Source: Nitrospira sp.
GTDB lineage: Bacteria; Nitrospirota; Nitrospiria; Nitrospirales; Nitrospiraceae
Direction of reading: 5' to 3'
Assembly: GCA_021323395.1 (NCBI GenBank)
Contig: JAJONL010000014.1
Location: forward strand, 1 to 34,860
DNA length: 34,860 nt
Part shown: in pieces, positions 7,783-16,244 of the stretch
How the letters are laid out: each line of letters opens with the position of its first letter
Position numbering within the stretch: position 1 is the stretch's first letter
The notes under the pieces: model-generated
What the model saw: only the letters and a program-made list of their open reading frames with translations
Told to the model about the DNA's origin: nothing
Databases searched by the model: none
Translations under genes and position numbers: made by a program

Positions 7783-7820
7783 CAAATATTTTTCCTGTCC
7801 TCAGCAAAGGAGAGGTGACC

Positions 7821-8246
7821 ATGAGATATCTCATTCCTATCGCGTGCGGCGTTGTTTTGTGTGGCCTTCTTGTGAGTGGAACGCAGGAGACCTTCGCCCA
7901 CCATTCCTACGTGCTGAGCGTACAACAGCTACGAGCCGGCCTGGTCAAGGCGCCGTCGACCAACGCCAAAGGGTTTGTGCTCGTAGACGTGCGGTCTCCT
8001 GAGGAACATGCCTCCGGCATGATTCCAGGGACCGACCTGAACATCGACTTTCGCGAGCTGAAGGCCAGGCACCGCGAGCTTGGCGCGAAGTTGGATGACC
8101 ACATCGTCGTGTATTGTCAGTCCGGCCACCGCAGTAATATTGCGGCAGAGACGTTGGCCGATCTGGGCTACACGCATGTGTACAATGTCGTGGGCAGCAT
8201 GAATGCCTGGACCGAAGCCGGATTTCCTGTCGCATCGGCTCGCTAA
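7821..8246 (+). CDS. Periplasmic single-domain rhodanese
   Basis: Rhodanese-like sulfurtransferase of 141 residues with an export signal. The ATG at 7821 is preceded by an excellent ribosome site (aaggag, 7807-7812); an in-frame GTG at 7815 sits inside that region and was rejected. The N-terminus has a hydrophobic segment (IPIACGVVLCGLLVSG) followed by TFAHH, suggesting cleavage near residue 27. The rhodanese fold is marked by VLVDVRSPEEHASGMIPG, and the active-site loop YCQSGHRS has the catalytic Cys99. The DLGYTHVYNVVGSMNAW C-terminal motif is complete. Such proteins carry persulfide sulfur or act in redox and thiol chemistry. The substrate here is unknown, and the neighbours (a lipoprotein and a glycosidase-like protein) do not suggest a pathway. 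Confidence 0.92.
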   Translation: MRYLIPIACGVVLCGLLVSGTQETFAHHSYVLSVQQLRAGLVKAPSTNAKGFVLVDVRSPEEHASGMIPGTDLNIDFRELKARHRELGAKLDDHIVVYCQSGHRSNIAAETLADLGYTHVYNVVGSMNAWTEAGFPVASAR

Positions 8247-8257
8247 CTTCAGGCCGC

Positions 8258-9184
8258 TCATCGGGGTCGGGAAGACATTGAAGCAGGGGAAGACGAGAGA
8301 TCTCGCATTCCGGCCCGCGGGCTGATGCCGATCACGGTGGGAAGACCGATGTGGAGTCCGAAGTTGCCTTCCAGCAACGGCCGCCATCCGTTGTGCGACG
8401 GCACGTCCTGGACGGCACGGAGCAGGTCGGGACTGCCGATGATATCGGAGGAGGAACCACCGTCCATGGCCATGGCCTGCTGAATGGAGGGTATCTGCCG
8501 ATGCAGGCAGTCGGCGAGGTCATGTAACGAGACGATGTCGGCTGTCTTCATGACGAGAATGGCTCCCGTATTGTCTTCTGCGACGACCGTTTGATACGCC
8601 CGTTTTCCACTGTCCCGCACCCGGAGTTTGCCGGTGTGGTCGAGCAGCATCAAGGATTGGGCAGCTTCCAGATAACTGGGCGAGTCCTCCGCAAACCCCT
8701 CAAAGGCAAGGTCCAACACCCGAGCTTTCCTCTGTTTACTGTCGGTCGGTTCCGCTGCGAACAACCCCTGCCACGAGCGGTGCTTCTTGCCGCCGAGGGA
8801 TCGGCCCCCTTTGAGCAAAAGGCCTAGGTACGAGTAATCCTCACGGAATAATCCCGCGTTGAAGACGATGTAGGCGTCAGTACGTTGTTGCCATCCTGTG
8901 ATGGAGAGCGGAGTAGGGAGTCCTTCATCTCGGTAGTGGTGAATCGAGAACCGAAATCGATCCGGGTCGACCTGTAGCATGAGCATCGCCGGGACTTGAG
9001 GGCAGGCTTTCACGGGATCCCACATCGTCACCTGGATGCCGGCGGTCAATCGCTCCCAGGATACCTCGCTCGCGGCCGCCGATCCAGGCAAAGAGCAGTG
9101 ACACATCCAGACGGCGATCAAGCAGACGCCCAGATCTTTCAGGCGCTGAATCAGGGGTGAGGTCTGCAGGAGGTCGTCGAGCAT
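8258..9184 (-). CDS. Phosphodiester glycosidase (NAGPA)-domain exported protein
   Basis: Protein of 308 residues related to the phosphodiester glycosidase domain (NAGPA, the uncovering-enzyme family), which can cleave sugar phosphodiesters in cell-envelope material. The ATG at 9184 was chosen because aaggag lies 9 bases upstream; the frame continues to 9259 without a ribosome site. A hydrophobic N-terminal segment (LGVCLIAVWMCHCSLPGSA) suggests export. Family marks are YIVFNAGLF (residues 106-113, the usual NGGFF position), RAYQTVVAEDNTGAILVM, and the hallmark MAMDGGSSS with DGGSSS at 241-246. The C-terminal 20 residues are low in complexity and serine-rich. It is convergent with the rhodanese gene, with only 11 bases between stops. 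The exact substrate is unknown. Confidence 0.85.
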   Translation of the reverse strand: MLDDLLQTSPLIQRLKDLGVCLIAVWMCHCSLPGSAAASEVSWERLTAGIQVTMWDPVKACPQVPAMLMLQVDPDRFRFSIHHYRDEGLPTPLSITGWQQRTDAYIVFNAGLFREDYSYLGLLLKGGRSLGGKKHRSWQGLFAAEPTDSKQRKARVLDLAFEGFAEDSPSYLEAAQSLMLLDHTGKLRVRDSGKRAYQTVVAEDNTGAILVMKTADIVSLHDLADCLHRQIPSIQQAMAMDGGSSSDIIGSPDLLRAVQDVPSHNGWRPLLEGNFGLHIGLPTVIGISPRAGMRDLSSSPASMSSRPR

Positions 9185-9266
9185 CAGCGCCGGCTCCTTC
9201 ATCGATGCCACAGCGGGAAGCCTCAGTGTCTGCGGGCTCCCAGTATAAAAAGGATACACACCGGGG

Positions 9267-10949
9267 TCAATTCCGGCCTTGTCCCCTGGCGGTGAGGCAC
9301 TGTTCCGCGTTACGAGGCCCGGGCGAGCTGGAAATAGCGCCGGATGGAGACGGCGACCCTCGTGAGGGGCCCGCAGCCGGAGCGGATGAGTCGAGCAGGG
9401 CCCGCACCGTGCGCAGCAATAGTTCCGGGGTGAAGGGCTTTTGCAGGAACGTGGTTCGATGCGGATCCATGCCTCTATTGACGCAGATGTCGTCCAGATA
9501 GCCTGACATGAAGAGTACTCTCAGATTCGGTTTGATGACGGAGAGATGCTGGGCCAGTTCGCGGCCGTTCATGCCCGGCATGACGACGTCCGTCAGGAGC
9601 AGGTCTACGTGCAGATTTTGCTGCGTGGCGGTGAGACAAGCTTCGACTCCGTTGTTCGCTTCAAGGACCTGATATCCGATTTTGGTCAGCTCATTGCGGA
9701 CAAGATCACGGACATTCGTATCATCTTCGACGAGGAGAATGGTTTCCGAGCTCTGGCGAAGGCTGCCTTGCGATTCCATGACACTCGCCGTCAGGGCTTG
9801 TGGATCGGCGCGAGGAAAATAGAGGTCGAAGGTGGTGCCATGCCCGATCTGACTCCAGACATCGATCCCGCCGCCGCAGGTCGTCATGATGCCGAATACG
9901 GTCGAGAGCCCCAGTCCGGCACCCTCGTGCTTCGCTTTCGTCGTAAAAAACGGCTCAAACAGGTGCGCCAGGACGTCGGCATCCATCCCGGATCCGGTAT
10001 CGGTCACCGTCAGTCTGACGTACTGCCCGAGCGGCAGCGGTTGGAGATGGTGCATGGGCGTGCGGGTGAGTTCGGTCCGAAACGTTTCGATCGCCAATAA
10101 CCCGCCGTTCGGCATCGCCTCCCGGGCATTGACGACCAGGTTCAGGATGACCTGCTCAAGTTGATCGGGATCGGCTTTCACATGACCGTCGTGTGGATCG
10201 GGTCGGATGACCAGTTGAATGTCCTCGCCGATCAGGCTCCGGAGCCTGCCTTCGGCATTGCCGATGACTGAATTCAGCGAGCAGACCGTCGGCTCCCACG
10301 TTTGCTTCCGACTGAAGGCCATAAGTTGTCGAATCAACGTGGCCGCGCGTTCGCCCGCTTTCTGCATTTCTTCGATCTGGGTTCGAATGGGATGACTTGA
10401 GGCGAGTTCTTTTAGAATATCGTGACTACGACTCATAATGACCGCGAGGAAATCGTTGAAATCGCGCGCGAGCCCTCCGGCGAGACGGCCGACGGCTTCC
10501 ATTTTCTGGGCCTGCCGAAACTGTTTTTCACTGACTCGCAGCGCGTCTTCGGCCCGCCTGCGCTCGAGTCGTTCGTCGAAATCCCGTAGCATTCGTTTGA
10601 TGGACGGAACCAGTCTGTCCAAACGTTGCTTGAAGATGTAGTCCGTAGCCCCGCGTTGCATGAGACCGATGGTGAGTTCTTCTCCCTGGGCGCTCGAGAC
10701 GAATACAAACGGCATGTCGGGGTGTAACGCGCGGGTCAGGGCAAGGGCGGTGGCTCCGTCAAATCCCGGAAGCGAGGTGTCGGAAAGAATGAAACTGCAC
10801 CCATCTTGTCGCAGCGCGGCTAGAAACTCTTCGCGTGTTTGGGCTCGCTTCGGGTGACAGGGAATGCCCGCATCTCGCAGGGTCGCGCAGATGAGGTCCG
10901 CATCGGCGGAGCTGCTTTCCAAGTGGATGAATCGCAAGGGCTCAGTCAT
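9267..10949 (-). CDS. Hybrid sensor kinase homologue with receivers at both ends and His-to-Arg change
   Basis: Signalling protein of 560 residues, cytoplasmic (no membrane segment). The N-terminal receiver (about 5-120) has Asp57 in ILSDTSLPGFDG. It is followed by a short coiled coil (ERLERRRAEDALRVSEKQF), a DHp/HATPase core (about 145-380) and a C-terminal receiver (about 403-520) with Asp454 in LLTDVVMPGMNG and Lys504. In the DHp helix the usual LAGGxAHDFNN reads LAGGLARDFND: the phospho-acceptor His is Arg162 and the second Asn is Asp. The ATP site is intact: N-box ILNLVVNAREAM (Asn270, Asn274), DTGSGMD and GAGLGLS. It therefore probably cannot autophosphorylate at the normal site, yet it may bind ATP and receive phosphate on its receivers. 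It lies 35 bases after the Rcp1-like receiver gene and is probably in the same transcript. Confidence 0.93.
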   Translation of the reverse strand: MTEPLRFIHLESSSADADLICATLRDAGIPCHPKRAQTREEFLAALRQDGCSFILSDTSLPGFDGATALALTRALHPDMPFVFVSSAQGEELTIGLMQRGATDYIFKQRLDRLVPSIKRMLRDFDERLERRRAEDALRVSEKQFRQAQKMEAVGRLAGGLARDFNDFLAVIMSRSHDILKELASSHPIRTQIEEMQKAGERAATLIRQLMAFSRKQTWEPTVCSLNSVIGNAEGRLRSLIGEDIQLVIRPDPHDGHVKADPDQLEQVILNLVVNAREAMPNGGLLAIETFRTELTRTPMHHLQPLPLGQYVRLTVTDTGSGMDADVLAHLFEPFFTTKAKHEGAGLGLSTVFGIMTTCGGGIDVWSQIGHGTTFDLYFPRADPQALTASVMESQGSLRQSSETILLVEDDTNVRDLVRNELTKIGYQVLEANNGVEACLTATQQNLHVDLLLTDVVMPGMNGRELAQHLSVIKPNLRVLFMSGYLDDICVNRGMDPHRTTFLQKPFTPELLLRTVRALLDSSAPAAGPSRGSPSPSGAISSSPGPRNAEQCLTARGQGRN

Positions 10950-10984
10950 GAGGTGGATTGGGATGAAAGTACCCGAAGAAGGGG

Positions 10985-11452
10985 TTAGCTGGATCGTCCC
11001 GCCCCGCGGCTCGCCCCTTCAGGAGGAGGTTCGTTAATCATTCCCCAGAACACACCAAGCTCTTTGACGGCCTTGAGAAACTGATGAAACTCGACCGGCT
11101 TCACCACATAGGCGTTGGCTCCGAGCGCATAACTTTCGACGAGATCCCGCTCTTCGCGCGAGGACGTGAGCATCACGACCGGGATGGGTCTCAATGCGGC
11201 ATCGCCCTTGATCGTCCGTAAGACTTCGAGCCCATCGACCTTGGGCATTTTCAAGTCGAGGAGGACGACGGACGGATTTCCCTGCAAGCGCGCCTTAAAA
11301 GTTCCCCGGCAATAGAGATAATCGAGCACTTCGGCGCCGTCGTGACAGAGAATGACCTTGTCGGCGAGATGGTGCTCTTCCATGGCGGCCAGGGCCAGTT
11401 CGGCATCGCGCGGATTGTCTTCGGCTAGAAGAATAGGTTTGGAAGCGGTCAT
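10985..11452 (-). CDS. Stand-alone response regulator receiver (Rcp1-like)
   Basis: Single receiver domain of 155 residues without an output domain. The acidic pair Glu11-Asp12 (LLAEDNPRDAEL), the phospho-acceptor Asp66 in VVLLDLKMPKVDG, Thr96 (VVMLTSSREERD) and Lys118 (YVVKPVEF) are all present. The insertion-rich sequence with DYLYCRG after the second strand and LRTIKGD after the phosphorylation site is typical of Rcp1-type regulators, which partner phytochrome-like kinases. Its start overlaps the stop of the CHASE3 kinase (11449-11452), so that kinase is the likely partner. The C-terminal tail after the FWGMINEPP segment is unstructured-looking. The output is presumably protein-protein contact, possibly with the downstream hybrid protein. 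Confidence 0.95.
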   Translation of the reverse strand: MTASKPILLAEDNPRDAELALAAMEEHHLADKVILCHDGAEVLDYLYCRGTFKARLQGNPSVVLLDLKMPKVDGLEVLRTIKGDAALRPIPVVMLTSSREERDLVESYALGANAYVVKPVEFHQFLKAVKELGVFWGMINEPPPEGASRGAGRSS

Positions 11453-12963
11453 GCTGCCGGCCTTGTCATCGGGAGGCTGACGTAAAAGGTGGCCCCTTCG
11501 CCGAGGGCGCCTTCAGCCCACGTTCTCCCACCGTGCCGGTGAATGATGCGGCGTACGTTGGCCAGTCCGATGCCGGTGCCGTCGAATTCATCGGCTCGAT
11601 GGAGTCTTTGGAAGACGCCAAACAGTTTGTTGGCATAACGCATGTCAAATCCTACCCCGTTATCACGCACAAACACCACTGTTTCATCCTGGCTGGCCTG
11701 ACGGCTTCCGATCTCGATCATGGCTTGAGAGCGAGTGCCCGTAAACTTGACGGCATTGCCCACGAGATTCGAAAACACCTGCCGTAGCATCGCTGCGTCC
11801 CCGGTGACGTCCGGGAGTTGAGCGATTGTCCACGAGATCGTTCTATCTTGCAAGTCATGTTGCAGATCGTGCAGCACAGACGCGATCAATTGGTTGAGAT
11901 TGACCGTGCCATGCAGCATTTCCTGGCGTCCCATGCGAGAAAACACCAGCAGATCATCAATGAGTTGCCCCATTCTGGTGGCTGACTCCGAGATCGTCTG
12001 CAGATACCGCTTGGATTTGTCGTCCAACGATAAGGCGGCAGCCTTGGCGAGGAGCGAGGCATAGCCGTCAATGTGACGCAGAGGGGCGCGCAAATCATGG
12101 GACACCGAGTAACTGAAGGCTTCCAATTCCTTATTGGCAGCCTCTAAGAGTTCTCCGCGGCGCTGGAGCTCGTCGGCGACTCGTCGACGCGCGGTCACGT
12201 CATGACGAATCAGATAATACACGGCAGCCAGTAAGACGAATAGCAGTAAAGCGCCGATGGTCAGCAGAATAATGCTGGAGCGTGTTGTTGCGGTCGATTC
12301 GATGACGCGCTCTGCGAGGGCTTTGGTTTCCTCCTGTTCCATTTGTGCCTGCAGATGCCGGCCGGCATCGAGTTCTGTCTTGGCGACTCCGGCGAGGGCC
12401 ATGGCTCTCACCGACTCGAAACCCGTCTTGTTGCGGAGGTCGATCGCCGCGCGCTCCTTCTGCAGTTGCCGGGCGATCAATTCTCCGAGTTGGTCCACGC
12501 GTGCCCGCTGTGGACTCAGGTCGTCGCTGAGTTCCCGTAGATAGCCGAGGTATTCGGGCGCGCGTCCGCGGAAGGTATTATAGGAAGCGAGGTACTCATC
12601 GTCTCCGGTGACTAAGTACCTCCGGTGGCCGCTTTCCGCTTCGTCCATACTTTCACTGGTTGCGGCCAGAAACTGTATGAATTCGTGACTTCGCTGATCC
12701 AGCTGCCCGTTCCGAATCAAGATGGTCATGTTCCGGTAGGAAATGGCGGAGATCACCAGGATGCCGGTAAAGACGAGCCCGAAGCCGGCCAGCACGCGAT
12801 GCTCGATGGACCTGTCCTGAAAGGCGTGGACCAACCGGGCAAGCAGCGTGTCCTGCCTCAGGAGGCGCTCAGCCCACGTGGAGCTGGGAAGCGCAGATTT
12901 CTGGTCGAGGTCGACGGCGTGCTGGCTTGTTGGTTCGTCCATACCCCTAGGATGCCTCAGCAT
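11449..12963 (-). CDS. CHASE3-domain membrane sensor histidine kinase
   Basis: Sensor kinase of up to 504 residues. A cytoplasmic N-terminal stretch is followed by TM1 (about 57-76), a periplasmic CHASE3-type helical domain (about 77-229; MDEAESGHRRYLVTGDDEYLA is typical), TM2 (about 230-252), a coiled coil and a kinase core. His289 in YSVSHDLRAPLRHIDGY is the phospho-acceptor. The N-box (LRQVFSNLVGNAVKFT), DNGVGFD and GTGIGLA are intact, so this is the one kinase in the window with a complete catalytic set. The DHp/HATPase type resembles phytochrome-like kinases, which fits the Rcp1-like receiver next door. The ATG at 12963 is used; a second ATG at 12942 is equally possible because neither has a convincing ribosome site. 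The ligand is unknown. Confidence 0.93.
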   Translation of the reverse strand: MLRHPRGMDEPTSQHAVDLDQKSALPSSTWAERLLRQDTLLARLVHAFQDRSIEHRVLAGFGLVFTGILVISAISYRNMTILIRNGQLDQRSHEFIQFLAATSESMDEAESGHRRYLVTGDDEYLASYNTFRGRAPEYLGYLRELSDDLSPQRARVDQLGELIARQLQKERAAIDLRNKTGFESVRAMALAGVAKTELDAGRHLQAQMEQEETKALAERVIESTATTRSSIILLTIGALLLFVLLAAVYYLIRHDVTARRRVADELQRRGELLEAANKELEAFSYSVSHDLRAPLRHIDGYASLLAKAAALSLDDKSKRYLQTISESATRMGQLIDDLLVFSRMGRQEMLHGTVNLNQLIASVLHDLQHDLQDRTISWTIAQLPDVTGDAAMLRQVFSNLVGNAVKFTGTRSQAMIEIGSRQASQDETVVFVRDNGVGFDMRYANKLFGVFQRLHRADEFDGTGIGLANVRRIIHRHGGRTWAEGALGEGATFYVSLPMTRPAA

Positions 12964-13095
12964 GCTCGATGACAGATCAGGAGTGCTTCGTAAACTGTAG
13001 CCCGCCCAGCGGATGACTGCAAACCGTATTCTAGCAGAGGGGGTCGAGAGGCGAAGGAATTTGATGGAATCGCGCGAGGGGACAGAAATGGTCTC

Positions 13096-14592
13096 CTACC
13101 CTCCAAAGGGGGTCGCGGGCGGAGGCATCGAGGCCGAAGGAGCCATGAAGTGAGAAAACATGAGGGTTGCAGCCACGGCCCAATCGAGGAACGGTTGAGG
13201 ATAAATGCCGATCACGAGCGTTCCAGCGAGTCCGACGTAAATCACCGCCCGCAGGGGACCCGTGGTTTTGATGGGAGACGTATCCAGCGGTTCGCTGATG
13301 TACATTTTCTTGACGACGATCAAATAGTAGTACATCGAGATGACAATGTTGATCAGCCCAACCGTGATGAGGACGTAGAGTCCTTCCTTGATCGCCGCGA
13401 CAAAAATATAGAGCTTGCCGATGAACCCAGCGAGCGGAGGAACGCCGGCCAAAGAGAGCAGGAAAAGGAGCATGGCAAACGCCAGAAACGGTGAACGCCG
13501 ATTCAGTCCGCTGTAGTCGTCGATTTCATCGCTGCCGACCGCATTGCTGATCGCCATGATGACTGCGAAGGCCCCCAGGTTTGCGAACAGGTACGTCAGC
13601 AGGTAGAACAGAATGGAATCGGTTCCCATTTTTGTCCCGGCGGCGAGACCGATCAGCACGTTTCCCACTTGCGCGATGCCTGAATAGGCCAGCAGTCGCT
13701 TGATGTTCCGTTGACTGATGGCCACGATATTGCCGTACGTCATCGAGAGAATGGAGGCCGCGACGATAAGCAACGTCCAGGCCGGCTTAAAGGTGGCCAG
13801 CGCCACCAGGAACAAACGCAGCAGAATCGCAAAGGCGGCCACTTTGGGAGCGATCGACAAAAAGGCGGTGACCGGCGTGGGGGCGCCCTGGTAGGTGTCG
13901 GGAATCCAAGAATGGAATGGCACGGCGCCGATTTTGAATCCCAAAGCCGCAAAAATGAGCAGGAAGCCGATGACCAAACCGGTGGTCGGGGTGGCCCCGC
14001 TCATGTCCGAGAAGACCAGTTTGCCGGTTTCACCGAAGACCAGACTGATACCGTAGGCCAACAATCCTGCCGCAAAGACGCCCAGGATGAAGAACTTCAG
14101 CCCGGCCTCGTTGGAGGCCATATCTTCGCGCAGATAGGACACCAGCACGTAAAAGCCAAATGTCGCGAATTCGAGGGTGACAAAGAGAGACAAGAGGTCA
14201 TTGGCCGAGGCCATGAACATCATGCCCAGTGCCGACATCGCGACGAGGAAATAATATTCGCCACGGAAAAATGAGAAGCGATGCACGTAATCGATCGACA
14301 GGAGAATAACCAAGATCGTCGCCAGCAGGATCAGGACCTTGAAGAAAATGGCCAAGCGATCCAGGACGAACATCTTGCCGAACAGGGTGCCGGTCAGGCC
14401 GGTGATGTCAAACCAAACCAGGCAGGCCAGGGTCATGGTGAGCCCTAGAATGGTGAGATAGGCCAGCTGCTCCTGCACGATTCGTTTAAAGGAAAAATCG
14501 GCGATCAGGACGACGCAGAGCCAGGCTGTGAGAAACAGCTCCGGCAGCAGCAGCAGCAGATCACTGGCTGAAAGCGTCAGGGAGAACGTCAT
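13096..14592 (-). CDS. nuoN: NADH-quinone oxidoreductase subunit N
   Basis: Antiporter-like membrane subunit of complex I, 498 residues with about 14 transmembrane helices. It sits next to the quinone module in the membrane arm and takes part in proton translocation. The TM5 glutamate (Glu141 in FVTLEFATFGF) and the TM7 lysine (Lys220 in ALGFKIGAVPFHSW) are in place, as is the following PDTYQGAPTPVTAF motif, so it looks functional. The ATG at 14592 overlaps the stop of the second nuoM (14589-14592). It is the last gene of the nuo operon. No obvious rho-independent terminator lies in the 132 bases before the CHASE3 kinase gene, so some read-through is possible. Confidence 0.97.
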   Translation of the reverse strand: MTFSLTLSASDLLLLLPELFLTAWLCVVLIADFSFKRIVQEQLAYLTILGLTMTLACLVWFDITGLTGTLFGKMFVLDRLAIFFKVLILLATILVILLSIDYVHRFSFFRGEYYFLVAMSALGMMFMASANDLLSLFVTLEFATFGFYVLVSYLREDMASNEAGLKFFILGVFAAGLLAYGISLVFGETGKLVFSDMSGATPTTGLVIGFLLIFAALGFKIGAVPFHSWIPDTYQGAPTPVTAFLSIAPKVAAFAILLRLFLVALATFKPAWTLLIVAASILSMTYGNIVAISQRNIKRLLAYSGIAQVGNVLIGLAAGTKMGTDSILFYLLTYLFANLGAFAVIMAISNAVGSDEIDDYSGLNRRSPFLAFAMLLFLLSLAGVPPLAGFIGKLYIFVAAIKEGLYVLITVGLINIVISMYYYLIVVKKMYISEPLDTSPIKTTGPLRAVIYVGLAGTLVIGIYPQPFLDWAVAATLMFSHFMAPSASMPPPATPFGG

Positions 14593-16241
14593 TGTGGCGC
14601 CACCTTCGCAATGGCCTCAGGGGCCGTGGGGGGCATAAGGGGCAAGGCCGCGCGAGATTTATCCCGCGAATGCTCCGCGACCGGGACGACCTTGGTAATG
14701 CGGGCTATCAACGGATCAACACCGGATCGGACGACTGAGTAGAGATGGCCAGGAAAAATCCCGAAGCTGATACTGACCGTGATCATGATCAGGAGCGGCA
14801 GGCGATCGACGACGGTCACCGCATCGTGGGAATGACTGTATTTCTCCGCCATCGATCCATAGAAGAGCCCGCGCATCATCTTGAAGAGATAGGCCATGGT
14901 CAGGACGATGCCCAGGACGGCGATCACGACCTGGAAGGGGTATTTGTTCCAGCTGCCGACGATGATCATGACCTCGGCGATGAAGTTCACGGTGCCGGGC
15001 ATGCCGATCGAGGCCATGCAGCCGATGATGAAGGCGGCGGAGATGAACGGCATTCGATTGGAGAGGCCTCCGAGCGATGGGATATCGCGAGTATGCGTTT
15101 GGTCGTAGACCCAGCCGGCCATGGCGAACAGCATTCCGGTGGCCATGGCGTGAGCGAACATATAGATGACGGCTCCGCTCAGGCTGATGTAATCCAGCGC
15201 CGCCATGCCGAGGAAGACATAGCCCATGTGGCTGGAACTGGAATAGCCGATCACATACTTGGTGTCTTTCGCGTAATACGCGACCAGCCCCCCGTAAATG
15301 ATGCTGAAGATGCAGAGGACGGCGGCGATCGGCATGAGCTCGCGCGTCGTCTCGGGCAGGATCTCAAAGGCGACACGAATGATGGAGAAATGTCCCAGCT
15401 TCATGAGTACGCCGGCATGCAACATGCTGGTCGCCGCCGGCGCGGCCGCGTGCCCGACCGGCGACCAGGAATGCAACGGCCAAATCGGGGCGATCGACGC
15501 AAATCCAAAAAAGATCAAGAGCCAGATGACCGTCGCCAGAGGGCCAGAGAAATGGGCCTGCTCGCGCAGAACTAAGATATCAAAGGTGTTGAGCCCCGAG
15601 AATTTATAAATGAGCAGAATGCCCATCAAGGCCACGACGGCAAAGGCGGAAAGAAATAAGACCAACTTCATGGCCGCGTATTCTTTGCTATTCGCGCCGA
15701 AATTGAAGATGAAGCCCACCGAGTCTCGCTGCTTCAAGCCTTCGGGATCCGTCATCTCGAGATATTTCTTGGTATGACTGCCCCACATGCCCAGAAGGAG
15801 ATACATGGGGATGACCGACATTTCATAAAAGAAATACAGGAAAAAGAGGTCCAGTGATATGAAGACGCCGATGGTGGCGGCGGCCAGGATCAAGATCCAG
15901 ATGTAAAACTCTTTAATGCGATCTTTGATGTGCCACGAGACGAAGATGCCGGCGAAGAGCAGGATGGAGGAGGCAAGCACCAGCGGCGTGCCGATGCCGT
16001 CCACGCCGAGGTGCAGCGCGATTCCCAACTGGCGTGACCATTCAATCCGCTGAATAAATTGAAAACCGCCTCGGAGCGGATCGTACGCGTAGAATAAATA
16101 GATCGAGGCAATCAAGGAGATGAAGGCGGAACCAGCGGCGATGCCTCGCACCAATGAGAGTTGCCGGTTGGAGACGAAGATCAGGGTCAGGGCACCGGCA
16201 AAAGGGGCAAACAAAATGATGAGCAGTGTGTATTCAGCCAT
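14589..16241 (-). CDS. nuoM: Second NADH-quinone oxidoreductase subunit M (divergent, fourth pump)
   Basis: Second NuoM-type antiporter-like subunit, 550 residues. It follows the first nuoM after 3 bases and precedes nuoN with a 4-base overlap. Conserved helices are visible, with the TM5 glutamate Glu140 (FFYEMSVIPMYLLLGMWG), Lys192 (YAAMKLVLF), Lys281 in TM8 (AGVLMKLGHF) and a TM12 glutamate (NFIAEVMIIVG). The TM7 position that is lysine in other pumping subunits (FAFKAPVFPFHTW in the first NuoM) is Ser249 here: FGFASIAPIWPLHSW. The next motif, normally WLPDAxVExP, reads WSPVGHAAAP. A loop of about 25 residues (about 155-185) is inserted after TM5, and the C-terminus is extended by about 40 polar residues. 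It fits the fourth antiporter subunit of the described 2M complex I cassettes. Its pumping ability is uncertain. Confidence 0.94.
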   Translation of the reverse strand: MAEYTLLIILFAPFAGALTLIFVSNRQLSLVRGIAAGSAFISLIASIYLFYAYDPLRGGFQFIQRIEWSRQLGIALHLGVDGIGTPLVLASSILLFAGIFVSWHIKDRIKEFYIWILILAAATIGVFISLDLFFLYFFYEMSVIPMYLLLGMWGSHTKKYLEMTDPEGLKQRDSVGFIFNFGANSKEYAAMKLVLFLSAFAVVALMGILLIYKFSGLNTFDILVLREQAHFSGPLATVIWLLIFFGFASIAPIWPLHSWSPVGHAAAPAATSMLHAGVLMKLGHFSIIRVAFEILPETTRELMPIAAVLCIFSIIYGGLVAYYAKDTKYVIGYSSSSHMGYVFLGMAALDYISLSGAVIYMFAHAMATGMLFAMAGWVYDQTHTRDIPSLGGLSNRMPFISAAFIIGCMASIGMPGTVNFIAEVMIIVGSWNKYPFQVVIAVLGIVLTMAYLFKMMRGLFYGSMAEKYSHSHDAVTVVDRLPLLIMITVSISFGIFPGHLYSVVRSGVDPLIARITKVVPVAEHSRDKSRAALPLMPPTAPEAIAKVAPQ

Positions 16242-16244
16242 GGT

